This document shows, piece by piece, positions 46,139 through 53,680 of a stretch of DNA of 64,000 nucleotides (positions are counted from its first letter, which is position 1; the number at the start of each line of letters is the position of its first letter). The notes under the pieces were generated by a model. That model made no database searches and was not told the origin of the DNA. It was given only the letters and a program-made list of their open reading frames with translations. The position numbers and the translations under genes are program-made. Origin of the DNA: Vreelandella sp042466685 (GTDB lineage: Bacteria > Pseudomonadota > Gammaproteobacteria > Pseudomonadales > Halomonadaceae); contig NZ_CP170448.1 in NCBI RefSeq assembly GCF_042466685.1, positions 124,001 to 188,000 of the forward strand, written 5' to 3'.

Positions 46139-47059
46139 TTAGAGTACGCCAGACTCGCGCAATAGCGGGCGCAAGCGGGCAATCGCCTGGGGCAGGTCAT
46201 CGCCCAGCATGTGAACCGGCCCATCGCGCAAATCGTTTTCACGCAGACGGGCCACTTCGCCGCATACGCCGATAGGTACGTTCAGCGCTTCAGCCGCTTT
46301 AGGCAGCGCCTGATTTATGTAGCTATCGCTCTCCCGCTGGCCACTAGAGAGCAGCACCATGGACGAATGCAGCCGCGCCACTGCCTGGGGGAGATCCTCC
46401 AGCGGCAGTGAGTGGTCAAGCATCTGCACCCGGTAGCCCTGTTCGCTGGCCATTAGCGCCGACATTAGCACCCACAGCGGGCCGGGGTCGTCGGGCATGG
46501 CGTTGAGCAGAATCAGCGGCCCACGGGTGGCCTGATTGGCATAGTGCAAGCGTATGCCTACTTGGCTGCGCAAAAACGCTTCCAAGGTGCGGCGAACTAA
46601 CTGATCCGCTTGGACGGCCCACTTGGCCTCTAAGGTCAAGATGACCGGTTGCCAGAGTTCATTAATGGTCACGCTTAACGGATAGAGCGCCAAGCTCTGA
46701 TGGTAAAACGCTTCCAGCTTGGCAAGATCCAACGCTTCGATGATCGCTTGCAGCTGCTGGCGCTGGCTTGCCCAGTCACCGGCATCCGGCGTCGGCGTCT
46801 CAATTGTCTCTGGCTGGTCAAGCAAGTCGGCGACTTGACTGACCGGCACACCACGATTGAGCCACTGCAGAATGCGTTCGATGCGGGTGATGTCGTCCTG
46901 GGCGTAAAGGCGATGGCCTTTCGGCGTGCGCTGAGGTCGAATGAGTCCGTAGCGTCGCTCCCAGGCGCGTAGCGTGACCGAATTCACCCCTGTTAAGCGA
47001 GAAACCTCGCGTATTGGATAGAGTGGCGTATCGGGTGGGTGGGTCGCCTTAAGACTCAT
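46139..47059 (-). CDS. MerR-family regulator (LitR/CarH-like, B12 ligands absent)
   Basis: 306 residues. N-terminal MerR helix-turn-helix (14-80: PIREVSRLTGVNSVTLRAWERRYG) followed by a region matching the helical and Rossmann parts of the LitR/CarH light-responsive repressors. The four-helix domain has ALEAKW-type Trp147, but the expected Glu-His ten residues on is Arg157-Thr158, and the cobalamin-ligand DxHxxG is replaced by PDDPGPLW. It therefore probably does not bind B12, resembling the cobalamin-independent class II LitR proteins of Pseudomonas. Location next to photolyase fits a light or photo-oxidative regulator. The start has an AGAGG 13 nt upstream. Confidence 0.85.
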   Translation of the reverse strand: MSLKATHPPDTPLYPIREVSRLTGVNSVTLRAWERRYGLIRPQRTPKGHRLYAQDDITRIERILQWLNRGVPVSQVADLLDQPETIETPTPDAGDWASQRQQLQAIIEALDLAKLEAFYHQSLALYPLSVTINELWQPVILTLEAKWAVQADQLVRRTLEAFLRSQVGIRLHYANQATRGPLILLNAMPDDPGPLWVLMSALMASEQGYRVQMLDHSLPLEDLPQAVARLHSSMVLLSSGQRESDSYINQALPKAAEALNVPIGVCGEVARLRENDLRDGPVHMLGDDLPQAIARLRPLLRESGVL

Positions 47060-47082
47060 GGGCGCCAGTACCTCTTCGTTAT

Positions 47083-47101
47083 CTGCAGCAAGGTGCTGCA
47101 G
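47083..47101. repeat. Hairpin in the merR leader
   Basis: Inverted repeat CTGCAGCA / TGCTGCAG with a 3-nt loop, 24 bases before the merR start codon on its untranslated leader. It could limit translation of merR or be incidental; there is no T-run. Confidence 0.4.
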
Positions 47102-47197
47102 GGGTATGTCATTGCTCGCCGCGGCGAAGGTGATTCATGTTCCATTTAAAGATTGCCTGATTTAAGAACTAAACATTAGCACGATACTGTATGCCCA

Positions 47198-47226
47198 TTT
47201 GTACAACTTGTCGCTACCCGGTACAA
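47198..47226 (-). promoter_or_regulatory. Putative merR promoter/operator with TTGTAC inverted repeat
   Basis: TTGTAC (47199-47204) and GTACAA (47221-47226) form an inverted repeat with a 16-base spacer. On the minus strand this reads TTGTAC, 17 bases, TACAAA, a usable promoter for merR about 140 bases upstream of its start. The same hexamer occurs in the divergent promoter at 48373-48404, so both may bind this MerR protein. Confidence 0.5.
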
Positions 47227-47265
47227 CCTTTATAAGAATCCTTCTTAATCATTTAAGTTTCGTTC

Positions 47266-48324
47266 TTATTGAACCGACCGGCCTAATAGTGCCTCTCCCA
47301 AGCGATGGCCGGATAGCCAGGCATCCTCGATACGGCCACCGCGAAAACTGTCGCCGCACAGGGCCAAGCCATTCACACTGTATAAGTAATCATACTCGCA
47401 ATGGGTTGATGGCTGAGCGTAGCGCCAACGATGCGCGCCCTTGTCTATTAGCTTGGGGAGCGTGGCTGCAGGGGGGAAAATACGCTTGAAAGCAGTGAGT
47501 AGTTGTTCGACCACCCACTCGGCGGGCTGTTCTAATTGGGCTTCGCTCCAATCGAGTTGCGCTAGCAGACTAACGCTCTCGGGCTGTGTTTCTCGGCCCG
47601 GTTTCGTTTGATTGCGGGATACTATATTAAGCATTGGATGGTCTAGCCGCGCCATCTGCCAGCCTGGAGTAACACCGGGTAGGGTGGGAAGCGGCCCGTC
47701 AAACATCGCCCATCCCGCCCAACAGGCTCGCTGCTCTCGGATGGTACAGACTGCTGCCAAAGCGTCGTCCCAGGGTTTGACCAGCGAATGGGCTTGGGGA
47801 GGCGGAGCGCTAATCACGATCTGGTCATAAGACCCGTGGCGAGTCTCATCAGCAGCTAATAGCAGCCAGCCGTTGGGCGAGTGCTCAAGCGCTACGATGG
47901 GAGTGCCGGTATGCAGCTCGGCATTGGGCATGGCCGTTAGCGAATCAGCCATATGCCGCGTCAAAGCGCTCATTCTGGGCGCACCGGTGTAGCGTTTTTG
48001 GCCATCATCGTGCACCTGCCAGCCCCGTGAACTAGCCTGATAGGTACATGTGGGCCAGGCGGCTATGCAGCCAGCCGCAAGCCACTCATCGACGGCGTGT
48101 TGAAATGCTGCGTCGCGCACACTAAATGCCTGAGCGCCCAAGTCAACTGCCGCGCCAGGTCTGCGTTTACTAGACATACGCCCACCGGGGCCGCGGGCTT
48201 TATCAAAGAGCGTTACGCTGGCGCCGCTACTGGCCAGTACCTGCCCGCAGGCGAGACCCGCAATGCCCGCGCCGATGATAGCAACCGAGTGGGGGGCAGG
48301 AAGCGGCGGTAGCGGTTTGGTCAT
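47266..48324 (-). CDS. Bacterial renalase-like flavoprotein
   Basis: 352 residues from ATG 48324 (alternatives upstream lack a better site). FAD-binding VAIIGAGIAGLACGQVL, then LFDKARGPGGRMSSKR, ALTRHMADSL, RNQTKPGR, HRWRYAQP and LCGDSFRGGRIEDAWLSG, a pattern matching Pseudomonas renalase. That enzyme oxidises unwanted dihydro-NAD(P) isomers back to NAD(P)+. No signal peptide. The promoter at 48373-48404 links it to the neighbouring MerR-photolyase cluster. Confidence 0.82.
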   Translation of the reverse strand: MTKPLPPLPAPHSVAIIGAGIAGLACGQVLASSGASVTLFDKARGPGGRMSSKRRPGAAVDLGAQAFSVRDAAFQHAVDEWLAAGCIAAWPTCTYQASSRGWQVHDDGQKRYTGAPRMSALTRHMADSLTAMPNAELHTGTPIVALEHSPNGWLLLAADETRHGSYDQIVISAPPPQAHSLVKPWDDALAAVCTIREQRACWAGWAMFDGPLPTLPGVTPGWQMARLDHPMLNIVSRNQTKPGRETQPESVSLLAQLDWSEAQLEQPAEWVVEQLLTAFKRIFPPAATLPKLIDKGAHRWRYAQPSTHCEYDYLYSVNGLALCGDSFRGGRIEDAWLSGHRLGEALLGRSVQ

Positions 48325-48372
48325 GAGCACTCGCAACGTGAAAAAAGGTCGAATTAATCTTTATTGAGGCGC

Positions 48373-48404
48373 ATTGTAGCAGTATTGTATAAATATCGTA
48401 CAAT
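48373..48404. promoter_or_regulatory. Symmetric divergent MerR-type promoter/operator
   Basis: Inverted repeat ATTGTA (48373-48378), 20 bases, TACAAT (48399-48404). Because of the symmetry both strands read TTGTA[C/G], exactly 19 bases, TACAAT: on minus toward renalase (-35 at 48403-48398, -10 at 48378-48373), on plus toward the epimerase (-35 48374-48379, -10 48399-48404). A 19-base spacer is the hallmark of MerR-activated promoters. An inner ATTGTAT adds a further half-site. Confidence 0.6.
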
Positions 48405-48447
48405 TTAGTCGCTGTTTTCTTATCTAATCTTCCTCTTCTTCAAACAT

Positions 48448-48521
48448 GCAACTATAAACCGTTATAAAGAGAGCAGTTATAAGGGAGTAGCTATAAAGCG
48501 CAGTGATTTAGCAGCTATAAA
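48448..48521. repeat. Cluster of five short TATAA repeats
   Basis: Five degenerate copies of a unit like GCAGYTATAAR in the leader of the epimerase gene; TATAA cores begin at 48453, 48463, 48478, 48492 and 48516. They could be regulator half-sites, overlapping -10 elements or a simple decayed tandem repeat. Confidence 0.5.
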
Positions 48522-48572
48522 CAGTGCCGCCATGAAGGCATGCCACGATGTCACCCAACAGGAGCAAACCCC

Positions 48573-49475
48573 ATGCGCGTATTAATCACCGGAGGCAGCG
48601 GCTTTGTCGGCCAGCGACTATGCCGACAGCTAGTTGAACAGGGCCATGAGGTGCAGGTGGTCTCCCGCTCGCCTCATCAGGTGCGGGATCGTTTGCCGAG
48701 CAATTGCGATATTCGCGATAGTGCCCAGGCGTTTATTGAGTCGCCACCGGACGCTTTGGTTAACCTGGCCGGTGAGCCGATTGCCGCCAAGCGCTGGAGC
48801 GATGAGCAGAAAGCTAAGCTGATTAACTCCCGGGTAGCGGCAACTGAACAGCTGGTGGCGCTTTGCGAGCAGTTGAAAGCTAACGGCCAACCGCTGCCGA
48901 AGGTGATGGTGTCGGGTTCAGCGATGGGTTACTACGGGGCCCAAGGCAAGCGCGTGGTGACGGAGGAGACCATGCCCAACGATGAGTTTGCTCATCGGCT
49001 GTGCAAGCAGTGGGAGACCGCTGCCAAACCTATTGAGGCCATGGGCGTACGGCTGGCAATCGTGCGCATTGGGTTGGTGCTGGAAGCGGGTGGTGGCAGC
49101 CTGGAGAAGATGCTGCCGCCATTTAAGCTGGGGTTAGGGGGACGCTTTGGCAGTGGCGAGCAGTTTATGCCGTGGATTCATCGCGACGACTTGGTCGCGG
49201 CGATCCTGTTTCTTATCGATCAGCAGGGGATGAGCGGCGCTTTCAATGGCAGCGCCCCGCACCCGGTGACCAATGCCACCTTTACTAAAACCTTGGCCAG
49301 CCACCTCAATCGCCCGGCCATTTTCCCAGTACCTGCTTTTGTACTGAAAGCGGGCTTTGGCGAAATGTCGCGGCTGCTGCTGACCGGGGCCGATATGCGC
49401 CCCGCACGCTTGGAAGAGATGGGATTCAGCTTTCAATACCCCACCCTCGACAAGGCGCTTGAGGCGATTCTTTAG
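48573..49475 (+). CDS. TIGR01777-family NAD-dependent epimerase (YfcH-like)
   Basis: 300 residues from ATG 48573 (AGGAG 8 nt upstream). Atypical extended SDR: MRVLITGGSGFVGQRLCRQL cofactor loop, VNLAGEPIAAKRWSDEQK, VSGSAMGYYG (Tyr of the active site), MPWIHRDDLVAAI, and a C-terminal DUF1731-like part with FVLKAGFGEMSRLLLTGADM. Substrate unknown; the E. coli relative is YfcH. It is divergently arranged with the renalase and converges with rapA, 3 bases apart. Confidence 0.9.
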   Translation: MRVLITGGSGFVGQRLCRQLVEQGHEVQVVSRSPHQVRDRLPSNCDIRDSAQAFIESPPDALVNLAGEPIAAKRWSDEQKAKLINSRVAATEQLVALCEQLKANGQPLPKVMVSGSAMGYYGAQGKRVVTEETMPNDEFAHRLCKQWETAAKPIEAMGVRLAIVRIGLVLEAGGGSLEKMLPPFKLGLGGRFGSGEQFMPWIHRDDLVAAILFLIDQQGMSGAFNGSAPHPVTNATFTKTLASHLNRPAIFPVPAFVLKAGFGEMSRLLLTGADMRPARLEEMGFSFQYPTLDKALEAIL

Positions 49476-49478
49476 CGC

Positions 49479-52424
49479 TTAGCGGTCAGCATCAACGGTG
49501 ATAATCACCCGTACTGAGTCAAGCCGCAGGCGGGTGTTCTCAATCGCTTCACTAAGCGCCTGTCGTTCGCTTTTCAGCGCGTCGATTTCGGCGCTGCGTA
49601 CCGCCGGGTTGTGCTCGGCAAGTGCCGTTAAGCGGGCAATCTCGGCATCCAGCTGGGCGCGCATGCGCGCTTCGGCGTTTTCGACAATGCTGGGCAGCTG
49701 GCGCTCGGCTTCGCCTTCACCCTGGGTTAGCAGTTCACGCAGCTGGTCGTGGCGACTTTTGATTAAGTCCCGGGCCAGCGACTTGTTAACCTTCTGGAGG
49801 TTTTTGCCCAAACCGGTGAAGGAGATCTTGCTGGTCAGGTTGGCGCCCGATTCATCCAGCAACAGGCGCACCGCGGTGGGCGGCAAAAAGCGGTTAAGGT
49901 GCAGCTTCTTGGGCGCCGGGCAGTGGGTGCGGAACACCAGCTCGGCCATCAATCGGCCGCTGGGAATGGCGTCGTGGCGCAGCAGGGCGAGCGCCGAGTT
50001 GCCCATGGTGCCATCCAGCACGCGGCCCATCATTTCGCGCAGCAGCGGGTGCTCCCAGGAGAGCCGCTGAACATCGTCACGGGCCAGCGCCTGGGCGCGG
50101 CTGTAGGTGGCGGTAAAGCCCTCTTCGCCTTTGACCAGCCCGGGCAGGCCGTCGAGCATATGTTGGCTGGGCTGGAGGTGCATTAAGCCCTTGCCGACCT
50201 CCTGGCTATCCACACCGAAAATATCCAGCGCTCGCTCAAGATAGCGCGGCAGGGCTGTGTCATCATCAAGCTCACGCACCGCGTCGATGACCTGCTGAGC
50301 ACGGGCGGGGCGGCAGGCATTGAGCTCAAGCAGCCGGTTGCGGCCCGCATCGTGCTCCGCCAGTTTGGCGTTAAACAGGGTACGGGTTTCGGCGATGATC
50401 TCGTCAAGCGCCTCATCATCCAGCAGGGCGTCAGCCAGGGCGTCACCAAAGGCATCAAACAGGTCGTTGCCGACCCCGTGGGGCGCGCTGAACGCATCCA
50501 TACCTTCGTGGTACCAGCGCAGCAGGCGCTCGCCGGGGCTACCTTCAAAGGTAGGAATATGCAGCTCAATGGCGTGGCGTTGGCCGATGCGATCCAGGCG
50601 GCCAATTCGCTGTTCGAGCTGATCCGGATGCTGGGGCATATCGAACATCACCAGGTGGCGGCAGAACTGGAAGTTGCGCCCTTCAGAGCCAATTTCCGAG
50701 CAGACCAGTACCTGTACGCCTTCGTCCTCATCGGCAAAGGCTGCCGCCGCGCGGTCACGCTCGATCAGGGAGAGGTCTTCGTGGAACACCGGCGCATGAT
50801 AGCCGCCCAGCACTCGTAGCCCTTCGGCCAGGCCTTCGGCGGTTTCACGATGATGGGCAATCACCAGGACTTTTTCGTTGGCGAAGCCGCTCTCGCTGTC
50901 GTCGCTGAGCTTTTCCAGCAGCCAGTTAACCCGTGGGTCGATGTGCCACCACTCTTCGCCGTTGAGCGGGTCATCTTTAAGCTCACGGTAGGCCGCATCG
51001 GGATAGATCAGCACGTCGGGGTGATCCATACCTGTCTCGATCAACAGCTCGTCAAGATAATCATCGTCGCGCTCAAGACGGCGTACAACGCGACGGTAGG
51101 CCGAAGGTAGCGCCAGCGGGGCTAAATTTAAACGCCGCTCGGGGAAGCCCCCCACGTGGCGGCGGCTGTTGCGGAACATTACCCGGCCTGTGCCGTGGCG
51201 ATCCAGCAGTGCTTCGCTTAGCTGGGCGCGGGCAGTATCCTGCTGCTCTTTACTCGCTTCCTCGTTGCATAGCGTGGCCAGCAGCGCCTGGCTGTCGCGG
51301 TCATCGGCCACCGCGGAGACGTGGGCGCGAGCGCTGGGCTCGTCCGGTAGGGCCTCCAGCGCATCAATGGCGCGGGCCACTTCGGTGTAGTGGCTCTCTT
51401 CAGCTTTGAACCGCTCAAGGTCGTGATAGCGCTCGCTATCCAGCAACCGAAGGCGGGCAAAGTGGCTCTTGATGCCCATCTGTTCGGGGGTCGCGGTAAG
51501 CAGCAGCAGGCCGGGAATCGCCGCCGACAGCTGTTCGACACACCGGTAGCCAGGGCCACTGCCCTCTTCACTCCAGTCGAGGTGGTGCGCTTCGTCAACA
51601 ATCAGCAGGTCGAATTGACTGGCCAGCGCCTGCTCCTGACGCTGGGGGTTGGCAAATAGCCAGCCCTGGCTCGCGAGCACCAATTGGGCGCTCTCAAAGG
51701 GGTTGTAACTGCCATGGGCCTGGCTTTGGGTTTCATCTAACAGCGTGACGTTAAGCGAGAAGCGCCGCAGCAGCTCGACCAGCCACTGGTGGGTGAGGCT
51801 GTCGGGTACCAGAATCAGCGCCCGCTCAACGCGGCCATTGAGCAGCAGGCGGTGGAGAATCAGCCCGGCTTCGATGGTTTTACCCAAGCCGACTTCATCT
51901 GCTAGCAGCACGCGTGGGGCGTGGCGATTAGCGACTTCGTTGGCAATGTAGAGCTGATGGGGAATCAGGTCGATACGCGGCCCGGAGAAGCCCAACGCGC
52001 TGTGCTGCTCAATACGCTGGTAGTGGTGCAGGGTGCGAAAGCGCAAATCAAACCAGTCGTTGCGATCGACCTGGCCGGTCAGCAAGCGGTCGCGAGCCTG
52101 ATCGAACTGCATGGTATCGGCGAGTTTGGCTTCGGGCAGTTCACGCAGATTGCCTTGTTTGTCTTCACCGATATAGGTGATCAGGCCGTTTGACTCTTTG
52201 CTGTCATCGACGACGATTTGCCAGCCGTCGGCTGAGATGACGCGGTCGCCGCTGCCGAACATAACGCGGGTGAGCGGGGCCTGGCGGGTGTTGTAGGTAC
52301 GGGTTTCCTGACTGGCACTGAACAAAATGGTAACGCTACGGGCGTCGCAGTTAAGCACGGTGCCGAGCCCAAGCTCAGCTTCGCCGTCGCTAATCCAGCG
52401 TTGGCCGGGAGAAAAATCGCTCAT
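49479..52424 (-). CDS. rapA: RNA polymerase-associated SWI2/SNF2 helicase RapA
   Basis: ATP-dependent translocase that recycles stalled RNA polymerase. 981 residues from ATG 52424 (MSDFSPGQRWISDGEAELGLG; E. coli RapA 968). N-terminal Tudor-like domains to about 120; Walker A LADEVGLGKTIEA (about 177-190); DEAH box VDEAHH; helicase C with QLEQRIGRLDRIGQRH. The C-terminal third carries RapA-specific coiled helices. No neighbour in the same direction: it is convergent with the epimerase gene. Confidence 0.97.
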   Translation of the reverse strand: MSDFSPGQRWISDGEAELGLGTVLNCDARSVTILFSASQETRTYNTRQAPLTRVMFGSGDRVISADGWQIVVDDSKESNGLITYIGEDKQGNLRELPEAKLADTMQFDQARDRLLTGQVDRNDWFDLRFRTLHHYQRIEQHSALGFSGPRIDLIPHQLYIANEVANRHAPRVLLADEVGLGKTIEAGLILHRLLLNGRVERALILVPDSLTHQWLVELLRRFSLNVTLLDETQSQAHGSYNPFESAQLVLASQGWLFANPQRQEQALASQFDLLIVDEAHHLDWSEEGSGPGYRCVEQLSAAIPGLLLLTATPEQMGIKSHFARLRLLDSERYHDLERFKAEESHYTEVARAIDALEALPDEPSARAHVSAVADDRDSQALLATLCNEEASKEQQDTARAQLSEALLDRHGTGRVMFRNSRRHVGGFPERRLNLAPLALPSAYRRVVRRLERDDDYLDELLIETGMDHPDVLIYPDAAYRELKDDPLNGEEWWHIDPRVNWLLEKLSDDSESGFANEKVLVIAHHRETAEGLAEGLRVLGGYHAPVFHEDLSLIERDRAAAAFADEDEGVQVLVCSEIGSEGRNFQFCRHLVMFDMPQHPDQLEQRIGRLDRIGQRHAIELHIPTFEGSPGERLLRWYHEGMDAFSAPHGVGNDLFDAFGDALADALLDDEALDEIIAETRTLFNAKLAEHDAGRNRLLELNACRPARAQQVIDAVRELDDDTALPRYLERALDIFGVDSQEVGKGLMHLQPSQHMLDGLPGLVKGEEGFTATYSRAQALARDDVQRLSWEHPLLREMMGRVLDGTMGNSALALLRHDAIPSGRLMAELVFRTHCPAPKKLHLNRFLPPTAVRLLLDESGANLTSKISFTGLGKNLQKVNKSLARDLIKSRHDQLRELLTQGEGEAERQLPSIVENAEARMRAQLDAEIARLTALAEHNPAVRSAEIDALKSERQALSEAIENTRLRLDSVRVIITVDADR

Positions 52425-52537
52425 GATGCCTCGGGGGAGTCTGCAAAACGGGTCGTATGCCACCGGTCGTGAGCACCGGCGGCAACAGGGCGGGGGATTC
52501 TAACGCAAAGCAGCGAGGGGATTAAGGTGTATCGGCA

Positions 52538-53341
52538 TCAATCTTGTAACCAGCGATCCAGATGAGCGCGGGTAAGTTCGCCCACATGGACATCCAGGGT
52601 ATTGCCCTGACCGTCAAACAGCACGGTGGTGGGCAATCCCGGTGCCTGGAAAAGCGCCATCAGCTGCTGGCTGGGGTCGCGCAGGGCATAACGGAACTCA
52701 AGCTGCTGCTCATCCAAATAGCGCACCATGGGTAGCAGGTCTTCACCCTGGTTGGCGACTACCACGCTGACGCCGTCGCGCTGTGCGGCCTCTTCAAGCA
52801 ACGGCATTTCACGCAGGCAGGGTGGGCACCAGGTGGCCCATAGGTTGACGATAATCAGGTCAGCCTCTTCGCTCAGCGACGCCAGAGGCACTTGATTCCC
52901 CTCTATATCCTCAAGGGTGACCTCCGGTAGGGCGTCAACCGCAAAGTCATTGCCCAGTGGGGCCAGAGTGACCAGCACCAGCCACAGGCTGGAGGCGGCG
53001 ACCAGCATGGCCATAGCGCCGCCCATGGCCAATAGCCGCGCGCGCAGCGTCCAGGCCGTCCATACCAAGCCAGCGGCCATTCCCCATAGGCCCTGGTAGC
53101 CGGGTTGCCAGACCTTGAGTGCTTCCAGCGGGACGGTGCTATAGCTCTCCAGGTTGAGCAGAATATGGCCCACCCGCGCACCGACCAGCCAAACAATAAT
53201 AAGCCCGGTAAACCAGCGCTGTTGAGCCGGGCGGGGCAGCCCTAATAAAAGCCGCGCGCAGAGTAGCAGTAGCAGCGCGCAGCCAAGGGCGTAAAGGCGT
53301 GGTAGCGAAATCAGTAGCGGGCCGAGGGCGATGGCATTCAT
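52538..53341 (-). CDS. Lgt-like membrane domain fused to TlpA-type thioredoxin
   Basis: 267 residues. Residues 1-128 form four or so membrane helices. The part around 7-95 resembles prolipoprotein diacylglyceryl transferase (IALGPLLISLPRLYALG, GARVGHILLN, then VWQPGYQGLWGMAAGL in place of the Lgt WDGGMSFHGGL motif), but it is much shorter than Lgt and lacks the catalytic HGGL and later segments. Residues 135-267 are a periplasmic TlpA/ResA-like thioredoxin with active site Trp171-Cys172-Pro-Pro-Cys175 and cis-Pro in LPTTVL. Likely a membrane-tethered disulfide reductase; the Lgt-like part may be a pure anchor. Confidence 0.82.
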   Translation of the reverse strand: MNAIALGPLLISLPRLYALGCALLLLLCARLLLGLPRPAQQRWFTGLIIVWLVGARVGHILLNLESYSTVPLEALKVWQPGYQGLWGMAAGLVWTAWTLRARLLAMGGAMAMLVAASSLWLVLVTLAPLGNDFAVDALPEVTLEDIEGNQVPLASLSEEADLIIVNLWATWCPPCLREMPLLEEAAQRDGVSVVVANQGEDLLPMVRYLDEQQLEFRYALRDPSQQLMALFQAPGLPTTVLFDGQGNTLDVHVGELTRAHLDRWLQD

Positions 53342-53443
53342 GGATTTCCAGTTCAGTTTTTAATTCAAGTTTACACTTAAGCAAGCCGTGAAGCAGGTAC
53401 ACTGGGAGACCATATCACGCGAGCTGAAAATTACGGAGACGTT

Positions 53444-53680
53444 ATGCCCCCACCCGCTTTCGATAAGCTGCGCGCGCTAGCGATCGGCTCCCAAGCGATT
53501 GGCTTAATACTGATTATTACCCTGGAAACGGTCATGGGGGACGGCGCACGCCCCTGGCAGGGCGTGGTGCTTGCGGCGATGGTCGCGACTGCATTAACCA
53601 TCGCCCTCGTGCGTCTTTATCGACGCAACTTAGCCCGCAAACGCTGGGCTGAACGTCTTGATGACAACGACAATGACTAA
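53444..53680 (+). CDS. Small two-helix membrane protein
   Basis: 78 residues, ATG 53444 after ACGGAG. Two hydrophobic segments (about 12-31 and 38-57) separated by a short polar turn GDGARPW, then a strongly charged tail (RRNLARKRWAERLDDNDND). No recognised family. The 3' end overlaps the PLD lipoprotein gene by about 20 bases in another frame, so the two are probably coexpressed. Confidence 0.65.
   Translation: MPPPAFDKLRALAIGSQAIGLILIITLETVMGDGARPWQGVVLAAMVATALTIALVRLYRRNLARKRWAERLDDNDND

Noticed and set aside
49498..50070. 190-codon frame opposite rapA
   Set aside because: Shadow of rapA, low-complexity Ser/Arg translation, no ribosome site.
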